Shown here piece after piece: positions 1 to 8,600 of a stretch of 64,000 bases of DNA. Origin of the DNA: Bacteroidales bacterium. Its GTDB lineage: Bacteria; Bacteroidota; Bacteroidia; Bacteroidales; FEN-979. Below the pieces are notes generated by a model, which saw only the letters and a list, made by a program, of their open reading frames with translations, did not search any database and was not told where the DNA came from. How positions within the stretch are numbered: position 1 is the stretch's first letter; each line of letters opens with the position of its first letter. A program made the position numbers and the translations under genes. The stretch spans positions 1 through 64,000 of the forward strand of contig JAUXWT010000108.1 of NCBI GenBank assembly GCA_030681475.1, read 5' to 3'.

Positions 1-159
1 CCGGATTTCCGGATAGGAAAGGGTGATGCGGTTGTCGCAATAGATCGGAGATTTTATTCCTGAAGCCCAGGTGAATAACTCTTTTGGACTGAGTTTCACT
101 GCTTTGATTTTTAGAAGTAGTTCTGCAGTCCTATATGCAATGTCTTTGTTATAGATCAT
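1..159 (-). CDS. pyrE: Orotate phosphoribosyltransferase, N-terminal part
   Basis: Reading leftward from an ATG at 159, the first 53 codons give [20 protein letters not shown] followed by a [14 protein letters not shown] segment. This is the characteristic N-terminus of PyrE, which joins orotate to PRPP in pyrimidine synthesis; the SPIYCDNR stretch belongs to the substrate-binding region of the family. The rest, including the PRPP loop, lies beyond the left edge. A TACCTTTG box at 184-191 on the same strand is a plausible promoter. The gene is divergent from the Nudix gene at 263. Confidence 0.85.
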   Translation of the reverse strand, partial: MIYNKDIAYRTAELLLKIKAVKLSPKELFTWASGIKSPIYCDNRITLSYPEIR

Positions 160-183
160 ATGGTAGATATGTTTTTCAGAACG

Positions 184-191
184 CAAAGGTA
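184..191 (-). promoter_or_regulatory. -7 promoter box of pyrE
   Basis: On the minus strand the sequence reads TACCTTTG, matching the Bacteroidota -7 consensus TAnnTTTG. It lies 24 bp upstream of the pyrE ATG. No clear -33 TTTG box is seen at the expected distance. Confidence 0.5.
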
Positions 192-262
192 ACAAAAAAT
201 GAAGTGGCATCGTGATCCCCGTTTTATGAAAAAAGTGTAATTTTAGCCGCTAATCTTTTATA

Positions 263-919
263 GTGAAAATATACCTGAAGGACCGAACCATTACCTTCAC
301 CGGTAACAAGCCTGAATGCCCGGCAATTACCGATTTAGTTGTAGAATTCAGATCAGCAGGAGAACTTCAATCTGCCTGGGAAGATTTTAAACGGTTCGAA
401 AAGTTTCTGAATTTCATCATCATCGATCCTGAATACAGTAAGCAAAAGAGCGCCGGATCTTTTAAATCTTTTGTAACCTTTTTTACCTTTCTTCAGGCTG
501 CCGGCGGGATTGTAAAGAATGAAAACGGAGAGTTCCTTTTTATACATCGTTTTGGTTTATGGGACCTGCCAAAAGGAAAAATAGATAAAAAAGATATTCC
601 GGGGAATGGATGTTCAATCAGTGATTCACAAACGGCACGTGCTGCAGCAATCCGTGAAGTAAAAGAAGAGACGGGAATACAAACGGTGGTCATTATGAGA
701 GAACTTCCGTCAACATGGCATATTTACACGACCGGTGAGCGGTGGTTTTTGAAGAAAACCCGGTGGTTTGACATGGAAGCCGATTCAGGCCAAACGTTAA
801 AACCACAGACCAGCGAAGGTATTTTTCTTGTAAAATGGACGCCACCAAATGCCATTCACTGCATTCTGTCTCACACTTATGCATCAATCAGGGAACTCCT
901 GGTGGAGGTGATTTTTTAA
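263..919 (+). CDS. Nudix hydrolase family protein
   Basis: A 218-residue cytosolic protein. The first ~75 residues form an N-terminal domain of unknown role. The Nudix fold follows: WDLPKGKIDK near residues 100-109, and the helix AAAIREVKEETGI near residues 129-141, which carries the REx2EE metal-binding residues. The glycine loop and helix are separated by a longer insert than in the standard GX5EX7REUXEEXGU motif, and the upstream Glu position is Gln. The family hydrolyses nucleoside diphosphates linked to another moiety; the substrate cannot be inferred here. The start is GTG at 263. The gene is divergent from pyrE and converges with the gene ending at 971. Confidence 0.75.
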   Translation: MKIYLKDRTITFTGNKPECPAITDLVVEFRSAGELQSAWEDFKRFEKFLNFIIIDPEYSKQKSAGSFKSFVTFFTFLQAAGGIVKNENGEFLFIHRFGLWDLPKGKIDKKDIPGNGCSISDSQTARAAAIREVKEETGIQTVVIMRELPSTWHIYTTGERWFLKKTRWFDMEADSGQTLKPQTSEGIFLVKWTPPNAIHCILSHTYASIRELLVEVIF

Positions 920-939
920 TTACCTCACCCCCTGCATCC

Positions 940-958
940 CCTCTCCGCCACGGAGAGG
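940..958. repeat. Short hairpin between convergent genes
   Basis: Perfect 8-bp arms CCTCTCCG / CGGAGAGG with a 3-nt loop lie between the convergent Nudix gene and the hypothetical gene ending at 971. No T-run follows, so it is only a possible weak bidirectional terminator or a dispersed palindrome. Confidence 0.4.
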
Positions 959-970
959 ATGTTCATTAAT

Positions 971-1657
971 TCATTCAACATCTGCCTGGAACCTGAATCC
1001 CAGACGTTTGCCGGTCCGTAACGACATGGCATCCAGCGTGGTTTGTATTTCTGCTACAGATACCTCCTTGATGTTCTCATAAGGAGGAGTTAACAGGTCG
1101 AAATTTATCGTATATAAAATCGATGAGTGAATAATCGTCTGAACAGCCTTCTGATCAAGGATATTTCCAGTAAAATTGTTATAAAGCAATCCGATCTCGC
1201 GCTTGCCTTCAGTAAAGTAGTGTTTTTCACGATTCACAAAAATCCGGCCAATGCAGTAACCGATATCTGTGGTCCTTTTATATTTGAATGAATCCGCCAG
1301 GAAGTTGAAAATATGTATGATCCCGCAGTAGGAACGGTTTTTATCTTCCCTGATGTAACTGCTTTTCATCACCAGATGATCGCGGGGTATTTCAAAAACA
1401 TTGGAGTGCATGAAGAAAATCAAAATATCGGAACCGAAGGTTAATTGAAATTCGAAGATACTTTTATCATTGTATTCAAATAAAACAGGAAATGGGGATT
1501 TTTTAAATTTTGCCTTGTTTCTTCTGACAAATTCTTCGGTTTCGTGTTTAAAGATGTTGAATACATCCAGGGTATTGTGATATACCTCTTGTTTCAGGTT
1601 GCTCTTTTCAACGATCGTATTGATGAGTGATTTGTATTCGGGGCTGGATGGTAACAT
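971..1657 (-). CDS. Conserved hypothetical protein, soluble
   Basis: A protein of about 228 residues without signal peptide or membrane segment and with mixed alpha/beta composition. I do not recognise the family. It contains aromatic and charged segments (FEFQLTFGSDILIFFMHSN, IGRIFVNREKHYFTEGKREI) typical of a compact cytosolic domain. The reading frame is open to a TTG at 1681, but a TATTTTTG promoter box covers 1679-1686, so the first usable start is the ATG at 1657 (MLPSSPEYKSL). It is convergent with the Nudix gene. No neighbour suggests a function. Confidence 0.6.
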   Translation of the reverse strand: MLPSSPEYKSLINTIVEKSNLKQEVYHNTLDVFNIFKHETEEFVRRNKAKFKKSPFPVLFEYNDKSIFEFQLTFGSDILIFFMHSNVFEIPRDHLVMKSSYIREDKNRSYCGIIHIFNFLADSFKYKRTTDIGYCIGRIFVNREKHYFTEGKREIGLLYNNFTGNILDQKAVQTIIHSSILYTINFDLLTPPYENIKEVSVAEIQTTLDAMSLRTGKRLGFRFQADVE

Positions 1658-1678
1658 AGAAGCGATTTTCAATAAATA

Positions 1679-1686
1679 CAAAAATA
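1679..1686 (-). promoter_or_regulatory. -7 promoter box
   Basis: TATTTTTG on the minus strand, about 20 bp upstream of the ATG at 1657. It overlaps the longest possible reading frame and therefore argues for the shorter start. Confidence 0.5.
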
Positions 1687-1712
1687 TTAATTTATTTTCA
1701 ATCCATTAATGT

Positions 1713-1754
1713 AAAAAAAGAGGGTGCCCATTTTTTGGACACCCTCTTTTTCCT
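1713..1754 (-). terminator. Rho-independent terminator, probably bidirectional
   Basis: The stem GAGGGTG / CACCCTC, extended with one mismatch to the loop, is flanked by A-rich sequence on the left and T-rich sequence on the right. It sits directly downstream of the small gene ending at 1770 and would terminate it; the reverse orientation also has a U-run. Confidence 0.8.
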
Positions 1755-1769
1755 TAATGCGATCAGATT

Positions 1770-2015
1770 CTAGCTAACTTTTGCTTCCTTTTTTCTCATT
1801 TTGTAAATAATAAATCCACCATACAGGGCTGCCAGCAACAGGGATATTTCCATATCCCCGGTGATTGGGGCAGCGCCACCCTGGTTGCCTGGTGCGCCAT
1901 GCTGACTGGGAGGCGGAGGGGGTTGAGGTTGTGAAAATCCGAAGTTAAAAGCAGCGGAACATAGCATGATTAAAACTAAAAGAAGGAAGCGGGATAGATT
2001 TTTTTTCATTTTCAT
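1770..2015 (-). CDS. Small Pro/Gly-rich protein with signal peptide and C-terminal membrane anchor
   Basis: An 81-residue protein. It has a hydrophobic signal (residues ~6-28), a proline run followed by a GAPGNQGGAAPITGD linker, a C-terminal hydrophobic segment (ISLLLAALYGGFIIYK) and a basic KMRKKE tail. The order signal, Pro/Gly linker, glycine-containing membrane helix and basic tail recalls sorting signals that are cleaved and anchored. Similar small proteins are common in T9SS-bearing Bacteroidota, but no function is known to me. It is monocistronic, with a strong terminator downstream and a TATATTTG box upstream at 2169-2176. Confidence 0.65.
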   Translation of the reverse strand: MKMKKNLSRFLLLVLIMLCSAAFNFGFSQPQPPPPPSQHGAPGNQGGAAPITGDMEISLLLAALYGGFIIYKMRKKEAKVS

Positions 2016-2168
2016 AACTGTTTGTTCCCTGGTGAATAATTATCTTTTTGCTGTATCTTTTGCAGACTTATCGAGGGTTACAAATAAACAAGCGTACCGT
2101 AATTTCAAGGTTGGTCAGGTAAAATTTTCTATTTACCCCGACTCAATTATTTTGCGACTAAGATAGCA

Positions 2169-2176
2169 CAAATATA
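2169..2176 (-). promoter_or_regulatory. -7 promoter box for the 81-residue gene
   Basis: TATATTTG on the minus strand fits TAnnTTTG. It would give a leader of roughly 150 nt before the ATG at 2015. No good -33 box is visible, so this is tentative. Confidence 0.35.
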
Positions 2177-2303
2177 AACATTTTCAACAGAGTTGCATTT
2201 TTTTTTTAATTTTTAAGTAAAATCTTGTAAAAAGTGGTTCATTACAATATTGTGGTCAATGAAAATTGGCACTGGGTGGTTAAGCAGCCTGATTTTCTTC
2301 AAC

Positions 2304-2501
2304 TCATTGACCATTATCGTCCGAGGCATCAACGTCCTTTGTTTTTACCGTGCTATCCTTACATACCACTTTGTAGAATATTGGAAATGCAATCACGGGC
2401 TTGCTGAGTATATCGTTAACCCTTTTCATATGCTCTGGAGTTACACCGTGAGCCTTGTTCCACTCCTGCTCGTCTTTCAGCATTTTCTGAATCCTGTTCA
2501 T
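2304..2501 (-). CDS. Small hypothetical protein
   Basis: A 65-codon frame starting MNRIQKMLKDEQEWNKAHGV and rich in Lys, Asp and Val, with no signal peptide or membrane helix. Its amino-acid composition looks more natural than the opposite-strand frame over the same bases. There is no recognised domain and no strong ribosome-binding site (few Bacteroidota genes have one). It lies in a gene-poor interval and could be a remnant. A TATATTTG box at 2695-2702 is the nearest upstream promoter-like site. Confidence 0.35.
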   Translation of the reverse strand: MNRIQKMLKDEQEWNKAHGVTPEHMKRVNDILSKPVIAFPIFYKVVCKDSTVKTKDVDASDDNGQ

Positions 2502-2805
2502 AGGTTTAGTTTTTTTTACAAATGATTATAAAAATAATATCCATGTCCAAATCTTGAACCACATTGCATCAGAAAAACAGGCGGAGATCGAAGGGGAGAA
2601 TGCTGTCGAACATTTTTGACCTTGCGATCCGCATCGTTTTACCACCGTTGTGTCCACTCGGTTGGTTCCCATTCAAGGAATCCTGATGCTGATGCAAATA
2701 TAAGGTAAATAATCCGAAAAGGAAACAGATAATTTGGAGACTACAGCTTTCATTCTGATGTCGCTAAACCCAGGCTCGATTAGGGCGAACCACTGTTATA
2801 GGTAG
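2502..2805. other. Intergenic stretch with one promoter-like box
   Basis: No convincing gene is seen in these 304 bases. The only recognisable element is a minus-strand TATATTTG at 2695-2702. Downstream of it on the minus strand lies a 21-codon ORF (MRIARSKMFDSILPFDLRLF plus one residue) of unknown significance. Confidence 0.3.
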
Positions 2806-3093
2806 TCATGGCTTCCCTTGCAACAGACTGTCTTTAGCCTGTACGATCACATTTGCCAGTTTGATCTTGTCTGCCACCTGACGGGCTGGAGTCTTTAACA
2901 ACATACCCCGCTTCCAATGGAAGTCGCAAAACCTGATGGTGTCAGGGATCATGCGTTTGCACCTGATCCCACCCAGTTCGTTACCATCAAACCATTTGCA
3001 CAGGTGCATCTTTGGTTTGTCTTGGACGTTCATGCTGGTGGTCATCATAAGCAGGGACACTAACATCGCCATTTTAGTCGGGTTGTTTAGCAT
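2806..3093 (-). CDS. Small Cys/His-containing hypothetical protein
   Basis: A 95-codon frame. Its middle part has HLCKWFDG, IRCKRM and FCDFHWKRG, giving three Cys and two His within about 30 residues, which could form a small zinc site. The first 20 residues are methionine- and leucine-rich (MAMLVSLLMMTTSM) and could be a weak signal or non-native sequence. I do not recognise the family, and no neighbour supports a role. A real but uncharacterised small gene or a remnant are both possible. Confidence 0.35.
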   Translation of the reverse strand: MLNNPTKMAMLVSLLMMTTSMNVQDKPKMHLCKWFDGNELGGIRCKRMIPDTIRFCDFHWKRGMLLKTPARQVADKIKLANVIVQAKDSLLQGKP

Positions 3094-3775
3094 GGGACTA
3101 ATTGTTAAAATGATAATGTTGATTTTTATCTATGTCTTCATGTCATCGATCCATTGCTGTAATCGGGTGATATGAAAGTCGTATTTTTATGTGCTTAATA
3201 ATTCCTTAAAAATAAACGAATTTTGAGGTGAAAATTGTATTTCCGCATAAATTTGGAGGAGAAATTGGGTAAAACGTATAGGGATTAAAATGTATTGCCT
3301 GCAAAAAATCACTAAAATATCGTTGGCAGCTCAAATAAATAGGGAAACAATGTCTTTAAAATCCAAATAAATGAAAAAACATAGTTAAATATTAGCTGAG
3401 ACAGAACAGTTGACGAGGTTGTTCTCGCCGCATCACATTTCGCATTTCAGATTCCGCATCTCTTAAAACTTTTCGGCGTCGTTTCTAAACACTGCCACAT
3501 GTCGGTAAAAACCACTGCCGGCTAATTTTCCATAACACTTTTTAATAAACCATCTGCCTGTGGCGATACGCTTGGGTCGATTTTCCGTATGTTTTACTTT
3601 GAAACAAGAAAAAGCATATCTGATGGCCAGGATGTTCGAATGCAACCATTGCGTGAGATTAGTCCAACCTAACCCGCGGATCAAGATTTTTCAGCGGTAT
3701 TGTACAAGGGGAAGATTATCATTCAGTAGTTTTCACGTATAAACCCATTTCAGATGCTTCTGTATCGGATTTCCG
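3094..3775. other. AT-rich gene-poor interval
   Basis: About 680 bases without a supported gene. The two overlapping opposite-strand frames at 3463-3684 (minus) and 3560-3742 (plus) have no recognisable motif, and neither has a promoter box. No repeats or RNA structures stood out. It may be decayed coding sequence. Confidence 0.4.
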
Positions 3776-4093
3776 TTAACGTCCTTTAAGTTTTGCCCTG
3801 ATAAATTCTTTAGGAATCACCCCAGTCTGTACGCCATCAAACATGTAGATTCGACAGGTGTAACTGAAATCTATTGGTGGTTCATCTGAATAAATGTCCT
3901 TACCATTCAGAAGAATTGACGGTGATCCCTGAAAATTCAATGTTTCCGCTGACTCAATACTGGGTACTTCTATCATCTTCAACTGGGTTTCCGAGATGCC
4001 CAGTTCTGCCATTACCTCACGCAAGTTTTGCAGTGTACCATCAGCATTAGGGCAACCGTCAAAGTATTGAAATTCGATTAAATGAGTGTTCAT
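3776..4093 (-). CDS. Thioredoxin-fold-like small protein
   Basis: A 105-residue cytosolic protein. It begins with a beta strand and a Cys-containing turn, FQYFDGCPNAD (residues ~8-18), continues through LQNLREVMAELGI, and has SPSILLNGKDIY (residues ~57-68) and SYTCRIYM near residue 80. A GCP turn, a cis-Pro-like SPS and a later TCR resemble small thioredoxin-like proteins associated with alkylmercury-lyase-type or DF-family selenoproteins; here the active position is Cys, not selenocysteine. It starts 13 bp after the stop of the ICMT-like gene, so the two are probably one operon. Confidence 0.55.
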   Translation of the reverse strand: MNTHLIEFQYFDGCPNADGTLQNLREVMAELGISETQLKMIEVPSIESAETLNFQGSPSILLNGKDIYSDEPPIDFSYTCRIYMFDGVQTGVIPKEFIRAKLKGR

Positions 4094-4106
4094 TCTTGTG
4101 ATTTGG

Positions 4107-4763
4107 TTATGCAGGCTTTAGAAACCGGACCCGTTTAAAAATCCATTTGATCGGGAACAACATGGAAACTTTCTTCTGGTACTCTCTGTATTCATTACCA
4201 AATTCTCGAACGAGCTTCTGTTCTTCCAGAAACGTCCCAATTATCAAGTAAATACTTAAGATGATGTTTACTATGAGAATTGAATAATCAAGGTTATTAG
4301 CCCACAGGATCAGGATCGATCCCGAATAAAATGGGTGCCTGAAGATACCTAATATTCCAGTTGAATCAATTTTTCCACTTGTGTTTATCAGGTTATGGTT
4401 CACACCCAGCTTAATCTGTTTTAGCCCCAGAAAGGTTTGCATATCGTAATGCCTTGATCCCGTGTACAGGATGAGGAGTCCCATAGCGAGTAAAAGGTAT
4501 CGAACTGGTAGAAAATACCCTGCCCAACAAAAAAATGGGGTCTGCTTTATTGAATAGGTATAGAATACAATGGGAATCAGGGTGACTATAGCAAATATAT
4601 TGTAAGATATTCTGTAGTATTTGTAATTGATCCCCAATCTTTGTTTGAAAAATGATGTCACCGAATTGGTTATCAGACCACTATGTAGCACACAGTAGTT
4701 TATCCAGCATAGGGCAAGAATCCAATATTTCATGATGAGGTTTCGAGTGACTAAGGTAAGCAT
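4107..4763 (-). CDS. Isoprenylcysteine methyltransferase/NnrU-like membrane protein
   Basis: A 218-residue integral membrane protein with about five hydrophobic helices. The C-terminal part carries the hallmark of ICMT/PEMT-type small-molecule methyltransferases: FRHPFYSGSILILWA (residues ~142-156) and, after the last helix, EEQKLVREFGNEYREYQKKV followed by a Pro. These residues bind S-adenosylmethionine in the family; related enzymes methylate thiols or lipids. The specific substrate is unknown. The start could also be the Met eleven residues in (MKYWILAL). It is followed at 13 bp by a thioredoxin-fold-like gene, which suggests a thiol-related function (inference). Confidence 0.7.
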   Translation of the reverse strand: MLTLVTRNLIMKYWILALCWINYCVLHSGLITNSVTSFFKQRLGINYKYYRISYNIFAIVTLIPIVFYTYSIKQTPFFCWAGYFLPVRYLLLAMGLLILYTGSRHYDMQTFLGLKQIKLGVNHNLINTSGKIDSTGILGIFRHPFYSGSILILWANNLDYSILIVNIILSIYLIIGTFLEEQKLVREFGNEYREYQKKVSMLFPIKWIFKRVRFLKPA

Positions 4764-4804
4764 TAGTAATATGGGAGCCTGAATGCCTCACACCATCTGA
4801 ATAT

Positions 4805-5083
4805 CTATCTTGGAGGTTTGGGTGGTGGCGGAGGTGCAGGTAACTGTATATTAACCGATGGTGGTCTTGGAGGGGTCGGAACTTGTATAACAACCGATGT
4901 CGGTCTTGGAGCGGTTGGTTGAATTACTACCGTTTTGTTTTTCTTATAATCGTGGCTGTGGTGAGGATGTTTATATTCTTTCTTTGCCTTATTGTGTTGC
5001 TTTTTACCATGATATGGTTTTTGTGCAAATAAGAAAGCGCCAGCGAATAATAATATAAAAGTGATTGTGAGTGACTTTTTCAT
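4805..5083 (-). CDS. Secreted His/Lys- and Pro-rich small protein
   Basis: A 92-residue protein with a clear signal peptide (residues 1-20, ending AFLFAQ), a His/Lys-rich stretch (residues ~23-50, HHSHDYKK and similar) and then three imperfect repeats of the form VVIQ-P-PPRP ending in a polyproline tail. The histidines could bind metal and the proline repeats could span the envelope; both are inferences. No family is recognised. It precedes the ICMT-like gene on the same strand. Confidence 0.6.
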   Translation of the reverse strand: MKKSLTITFILLFAGAFLFAQKPYHGKKQHNKAKKEYKHPHHSHDYKKNKTVVIQPTAPRPTSVVIQVPTPPRPPSVNIQLPAPPPPPKPPR

Positions 5084-5288
5084 GATCAGTTAGTTCTTGG
5101 CAAAGAGTTGCCTTTATTGATGTATTAAATTATTCATCAAAGGTGCAGCTCATTATTTATAAAACTGTTACACAACTTTGGGAATAAGTTACATTATTCA
5201 CACATTCGCCAAAATGCCGGGTATTTTGCGCTTATGATGTTTTTCAGGTTAATAACTTTCCGGTTACCCTTTAGTTATTCAACAATAA

Positions 5289-5323
5289 AAAAGGCTTGTA
5301 AATCAATAGATTACAAGCCTTTT
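5289..5323 (-). terminator. Terminator of tRNA-Glu
   Basis: Inverted repeat AAGGCTTGTAA / TTACAAGCCTT with an 8-12 nt loop and A/T-rich flanks, directly downstream of the minus-strand tRNA. Confidence 0.75.
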
Positions 5324-5326
5324 CTG

Positions 5327-5398
5327 TAGCCCGTAGGGGAATCGAACCCCTATTACCAGGATGAAAACCTGGCGTCCTAACCGTTAGACGAACGGGCC
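5327..5398 (-). tRNA. tRNA-Glu (anticodon TTC)
   Basis: The minus strand folds into a complete cloverleaf. The acceptor arm is GGCCCGT paired with ACGGGCT (terminal G-U). The anticodon stem CCAGG/CCTGG encloses the loop TTTTCAT, giving anticodon TTC. The T-arm contains GGTTCGATTCC. The 3' CCA is not encoded. A consensus promoter lies at 5419-5449 and a terminator at 5289-5323, so the unit is monocistronic. Confidence 0.95.
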
Positions 5399-5418
5399 AA
5401 ATACTTAATTTGGGAGTG

Positions 5419-5449
5419 CAAAAGTACAATATTACTTTTTTATGTGCAA
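5419..5449 (-). promoter_or_regulatory. Promoter of tRNA-Glu
   Basis: On the minus strand TTG (5447-5449) is followed after 20 bp by TACTTTTG (5419-5426), a good match to the -33/-7 pair of Bacteroidota housekeeping promoters. Confidence 0.6.
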
Positions 5450-5591
5450 GAAAAAATACAATGAACCATTAATATTGTTCTCAATGAAACGAATCAGGTT
5501 AGGGAAAGACCCTTACCCGGGCGAAATTTTTATCCGGGGAAAGACTGCATAAATATAATAGCATAGTTTACCTTTTCTCAAATATAATTTG

Positions 5592-5599
5592 TAATTTTG
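5592..5599 (+). promoter_or_regulatory. -7 promoter box of nifJ
   Basis: TAATTTTG fits TAnnTTTG, with a near-consensus TTTA about 21 bp upstream. It implies a leader of about 50 nt before the ATG at 5655. Confidence 0.55.
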
Positions 5600-5654
5600 C
5601 GACTTGTTAGCAAATTCACAATACTGAATTCAAGTATTTAAAAATCAATATAAT

Positions 5655-8600
5655 ATGACTAAATCTAAGAAATTCTTATCCTGCGATGGGAACCAGGCCG
5701 CATCCCATATGGCCTATATGTTCAGCGAGGTTGCTGCCATCTATCCCATCACACCCTCCTCTAACATGGCCGAAAATGTTGACGAATGGGCTGCCTATGG
5801 ACGAAAAAACCTTTTCGGCGAAGAGGTCAAGGTCATTGAAATGCAATCAGAAGCAGGCGCAGCCGGTACTTTACATGGTTCGTTGCAGGCAGGCGCCCTC
5901 ACTTCTACATTCACCGCATCACAGGGACTTTTACTCATGATCCCCAATATGTATAAACTTGCCGGGGAGCTTCTGCCGGCGGTATTCCATGTGAGCGCCC
6001 GTTCCATTGCAGCACATGCCCTCTCGATCTTTGGCGACCACAGTGACGTGTATGCCACGCGTCAGACAGGTTTCGCCATGCTGGCCTCAGGCTCCGTGCA
6101 GGAGGTGATGGATCTGGCGGGAATCGCACACCTTGCAGCCATTAAAACACGCATCCCCTTCCTTCATTTCTTCGATGGGTTCCGTACTTCTCACGAGATC
6201 CAGAAAATTGAGATGTTCGAGAACGATGATATGATCAAATTGCTTGACATGGAGGCACTGCAGGCGTTCCGCGACCGGGCGCTGAACCCCGAACACCCTG
6301 TTACGCGCGGCACCGCCCAGAACCCTGATATCTTTTTCCAGGCCAAAGAGGCCATCAACCGCTTTTATGAACCCGTTCCTGATGTGGTAGATGCCTATAT
6401 GCAGGAGATCACCAAAATGACAGGCCGCGAGTATCATCCGTTTATGTACTATGGTCATCCCGAAGCCGAAAATATCATCGTGGCGATGGGTTCAATAACC
6501 GATACCATCAAGGAGGTGATCGATTATAAGATGAAAACAGGCGAGAAGATCGGCCTGATCTCTGTTCACCTGTACCGCCCGTTCTCGGAAAAATATTTCT
6601 TTAAAGTACTTCCCGCAAGTGTGAAACGCATTTGCGTGCTCGACCGGACTAAGGAACCGGGAGCCAACGGCGATCCGTTGTACCTTGATATCCGTGATCT
6701 TTTTTACGACCGCGAGAACCGCCCGAAGATCATTGCCGGACGTTACGGGCTCAGTTCAAAGGATACGACTCCCGCGCAGATCGTCACCGTTTATGATAAC
6801 CTGAGCGCTAAAGAACCAAAAAATCACTTTACCCTGGGTATCATTGATGATGTCACATTCCATTCCCTCCCATTGATCCCGGAGATCGACATTGCCCCGA
6901 AGGGAACCTATTCGGCCAAGTTTTATGGCATCGGCTCTGACGGTACCGTCGGCGCCAATAAGAACTCCATTAAGATCATCGGCGACAGTACCGATAAATA
7001 TGCCCAGGCCTATTTTGCCTATGACTCGAAAAAATCGGGCGGGGTTACCGTGTCGCATCTGCGTTTCGGCGACAACCCGATACGCTCCCCGTACCTGGTG
7101 ATCACGCCTGATTTTGTAGCGTGCCATGTTCCCGCCTACCTGGATAAATATGATATGCTCAAGGGATTAAAAGACGGGGGAACTTTCCTCCTCAATTCAA
7201 TATGGGATACCGAAGAGACCAAGCGCCGCCTGCCTGATCACATGAAAAAATACATGGCTGATCATCAAATCGACTTCTACATTATTGATGCCACCAGGAT
7301 TGCCGAAGATATTGGTTTAGGAAACCGGACCAACACGATCATGCAGAGTGCATTTTTTAAGGTATCGAATGTGATCCCGTACAAAAAAACGGTTACCGAC
7401 ATGAAGAAAGCCATCTATAAAACATATGGCCGAAAAGGCGAAGAAATCGTCAAAATGAACAATGCTGCCATAGACCGGGGCGGTGAACTGACAAAAATAG
7501 AGATCCCGTCCGAATGGTCGAAGATCGTCATCAAACCTGCCGATACAGAATCAAAGGATATGTTTGTCCGGCAGATTTTTGATCCGGTCAGCGCCATGAA
7601 TGGAGATGATATCCCGGTCAGCGCCTTTGTGGGTCGCGAGGATGGTACTTTCCCCAATGGTACCACAGAGATGGAAAAACGCGGCATTGCTGTCAACGTA
7701 CCGGAATGGATCGCTGAAAATTGCATCCAGTGCAACCAGTGTGCTTATGTTTGTCCTCATGCCGCTATCCGGCCTTTCCTGCTGAACGAAACCGAAAAAC
7801 AGAATGCACCGGCCGGGATGGTTACGCTGAAGGCAGTGGGTAAAGAACTTTCCGGGATGGAATTCCGCATCCAGGTCTCCCCGCTCGATTGTACGGGTTG
7901 CGGGAACTGCGTTGATGTGTGTCCTTCCAAAACAAAATCGCTCGTTCTGGAGACGCTGGAGAGCCAAATGCCGGAAACAAAAAACTGGGATTACAACATC
8001 AGCAAGGTATCCTATAAAACTGACGTGATCGACCGATTCAAGACCTTTAAGAACAGTCAGTTTGCTCAACCCCTGTTTGAATTCTCGGGAGCTTGTTCCG
8101 GTTGCGGGGAAACGCCTTATATCAAGCTGCTCACTCAACTTTATGGCGACCGGATGATGATCTCCAACGCAACGGGATGTTCATCCATTTATGGTGGTAC
8201 TGCCCCGTTTACGCCATATCGTCCTAATGTTGACGGACATGGTCCGGCATGGGCCAACTCTTTATTTGAAGACAATGCCGAATACGGCTATGGCATGGCC
8301 GTGGCCATTACCCATCTCCGCAAACGCATGGCCGACAGGATGCGCAGCGCCATCAAGGCGAACATGATGAGTGTAGATACACTGAGTGCCATGCGGGCCT
8401 GGATTGACAGCATGTACAATGCCGAAGACTCCAAAACGACCTCACAGGTGTTGATTTCTCTGTTAATGAAGGAGAATGGCGAACTTTCAAAAGAATTGCT
8501 GAACCTGCGGCAATATCTGGTCAAGAAGTCAATCTGGATCATCGGCGGTGATGGATGGGCGTACGATATTGGTTATGGTGGCCTTGACCACGTCATCGCA

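Noticed and set aside
2250-2525. 91-codon plus-strand frame
   Set aside because: Overlaps the minus-strand small ORF whose composition looks more protein-like; hydrophobic and aromatic content looks like antisense translation.
3463-3742. Overlapping 73- and 60-codon frames on opposite strands
   Set aside because: Neither has a promoter box, recognisable motif or credible start; left as an unexplained interval.
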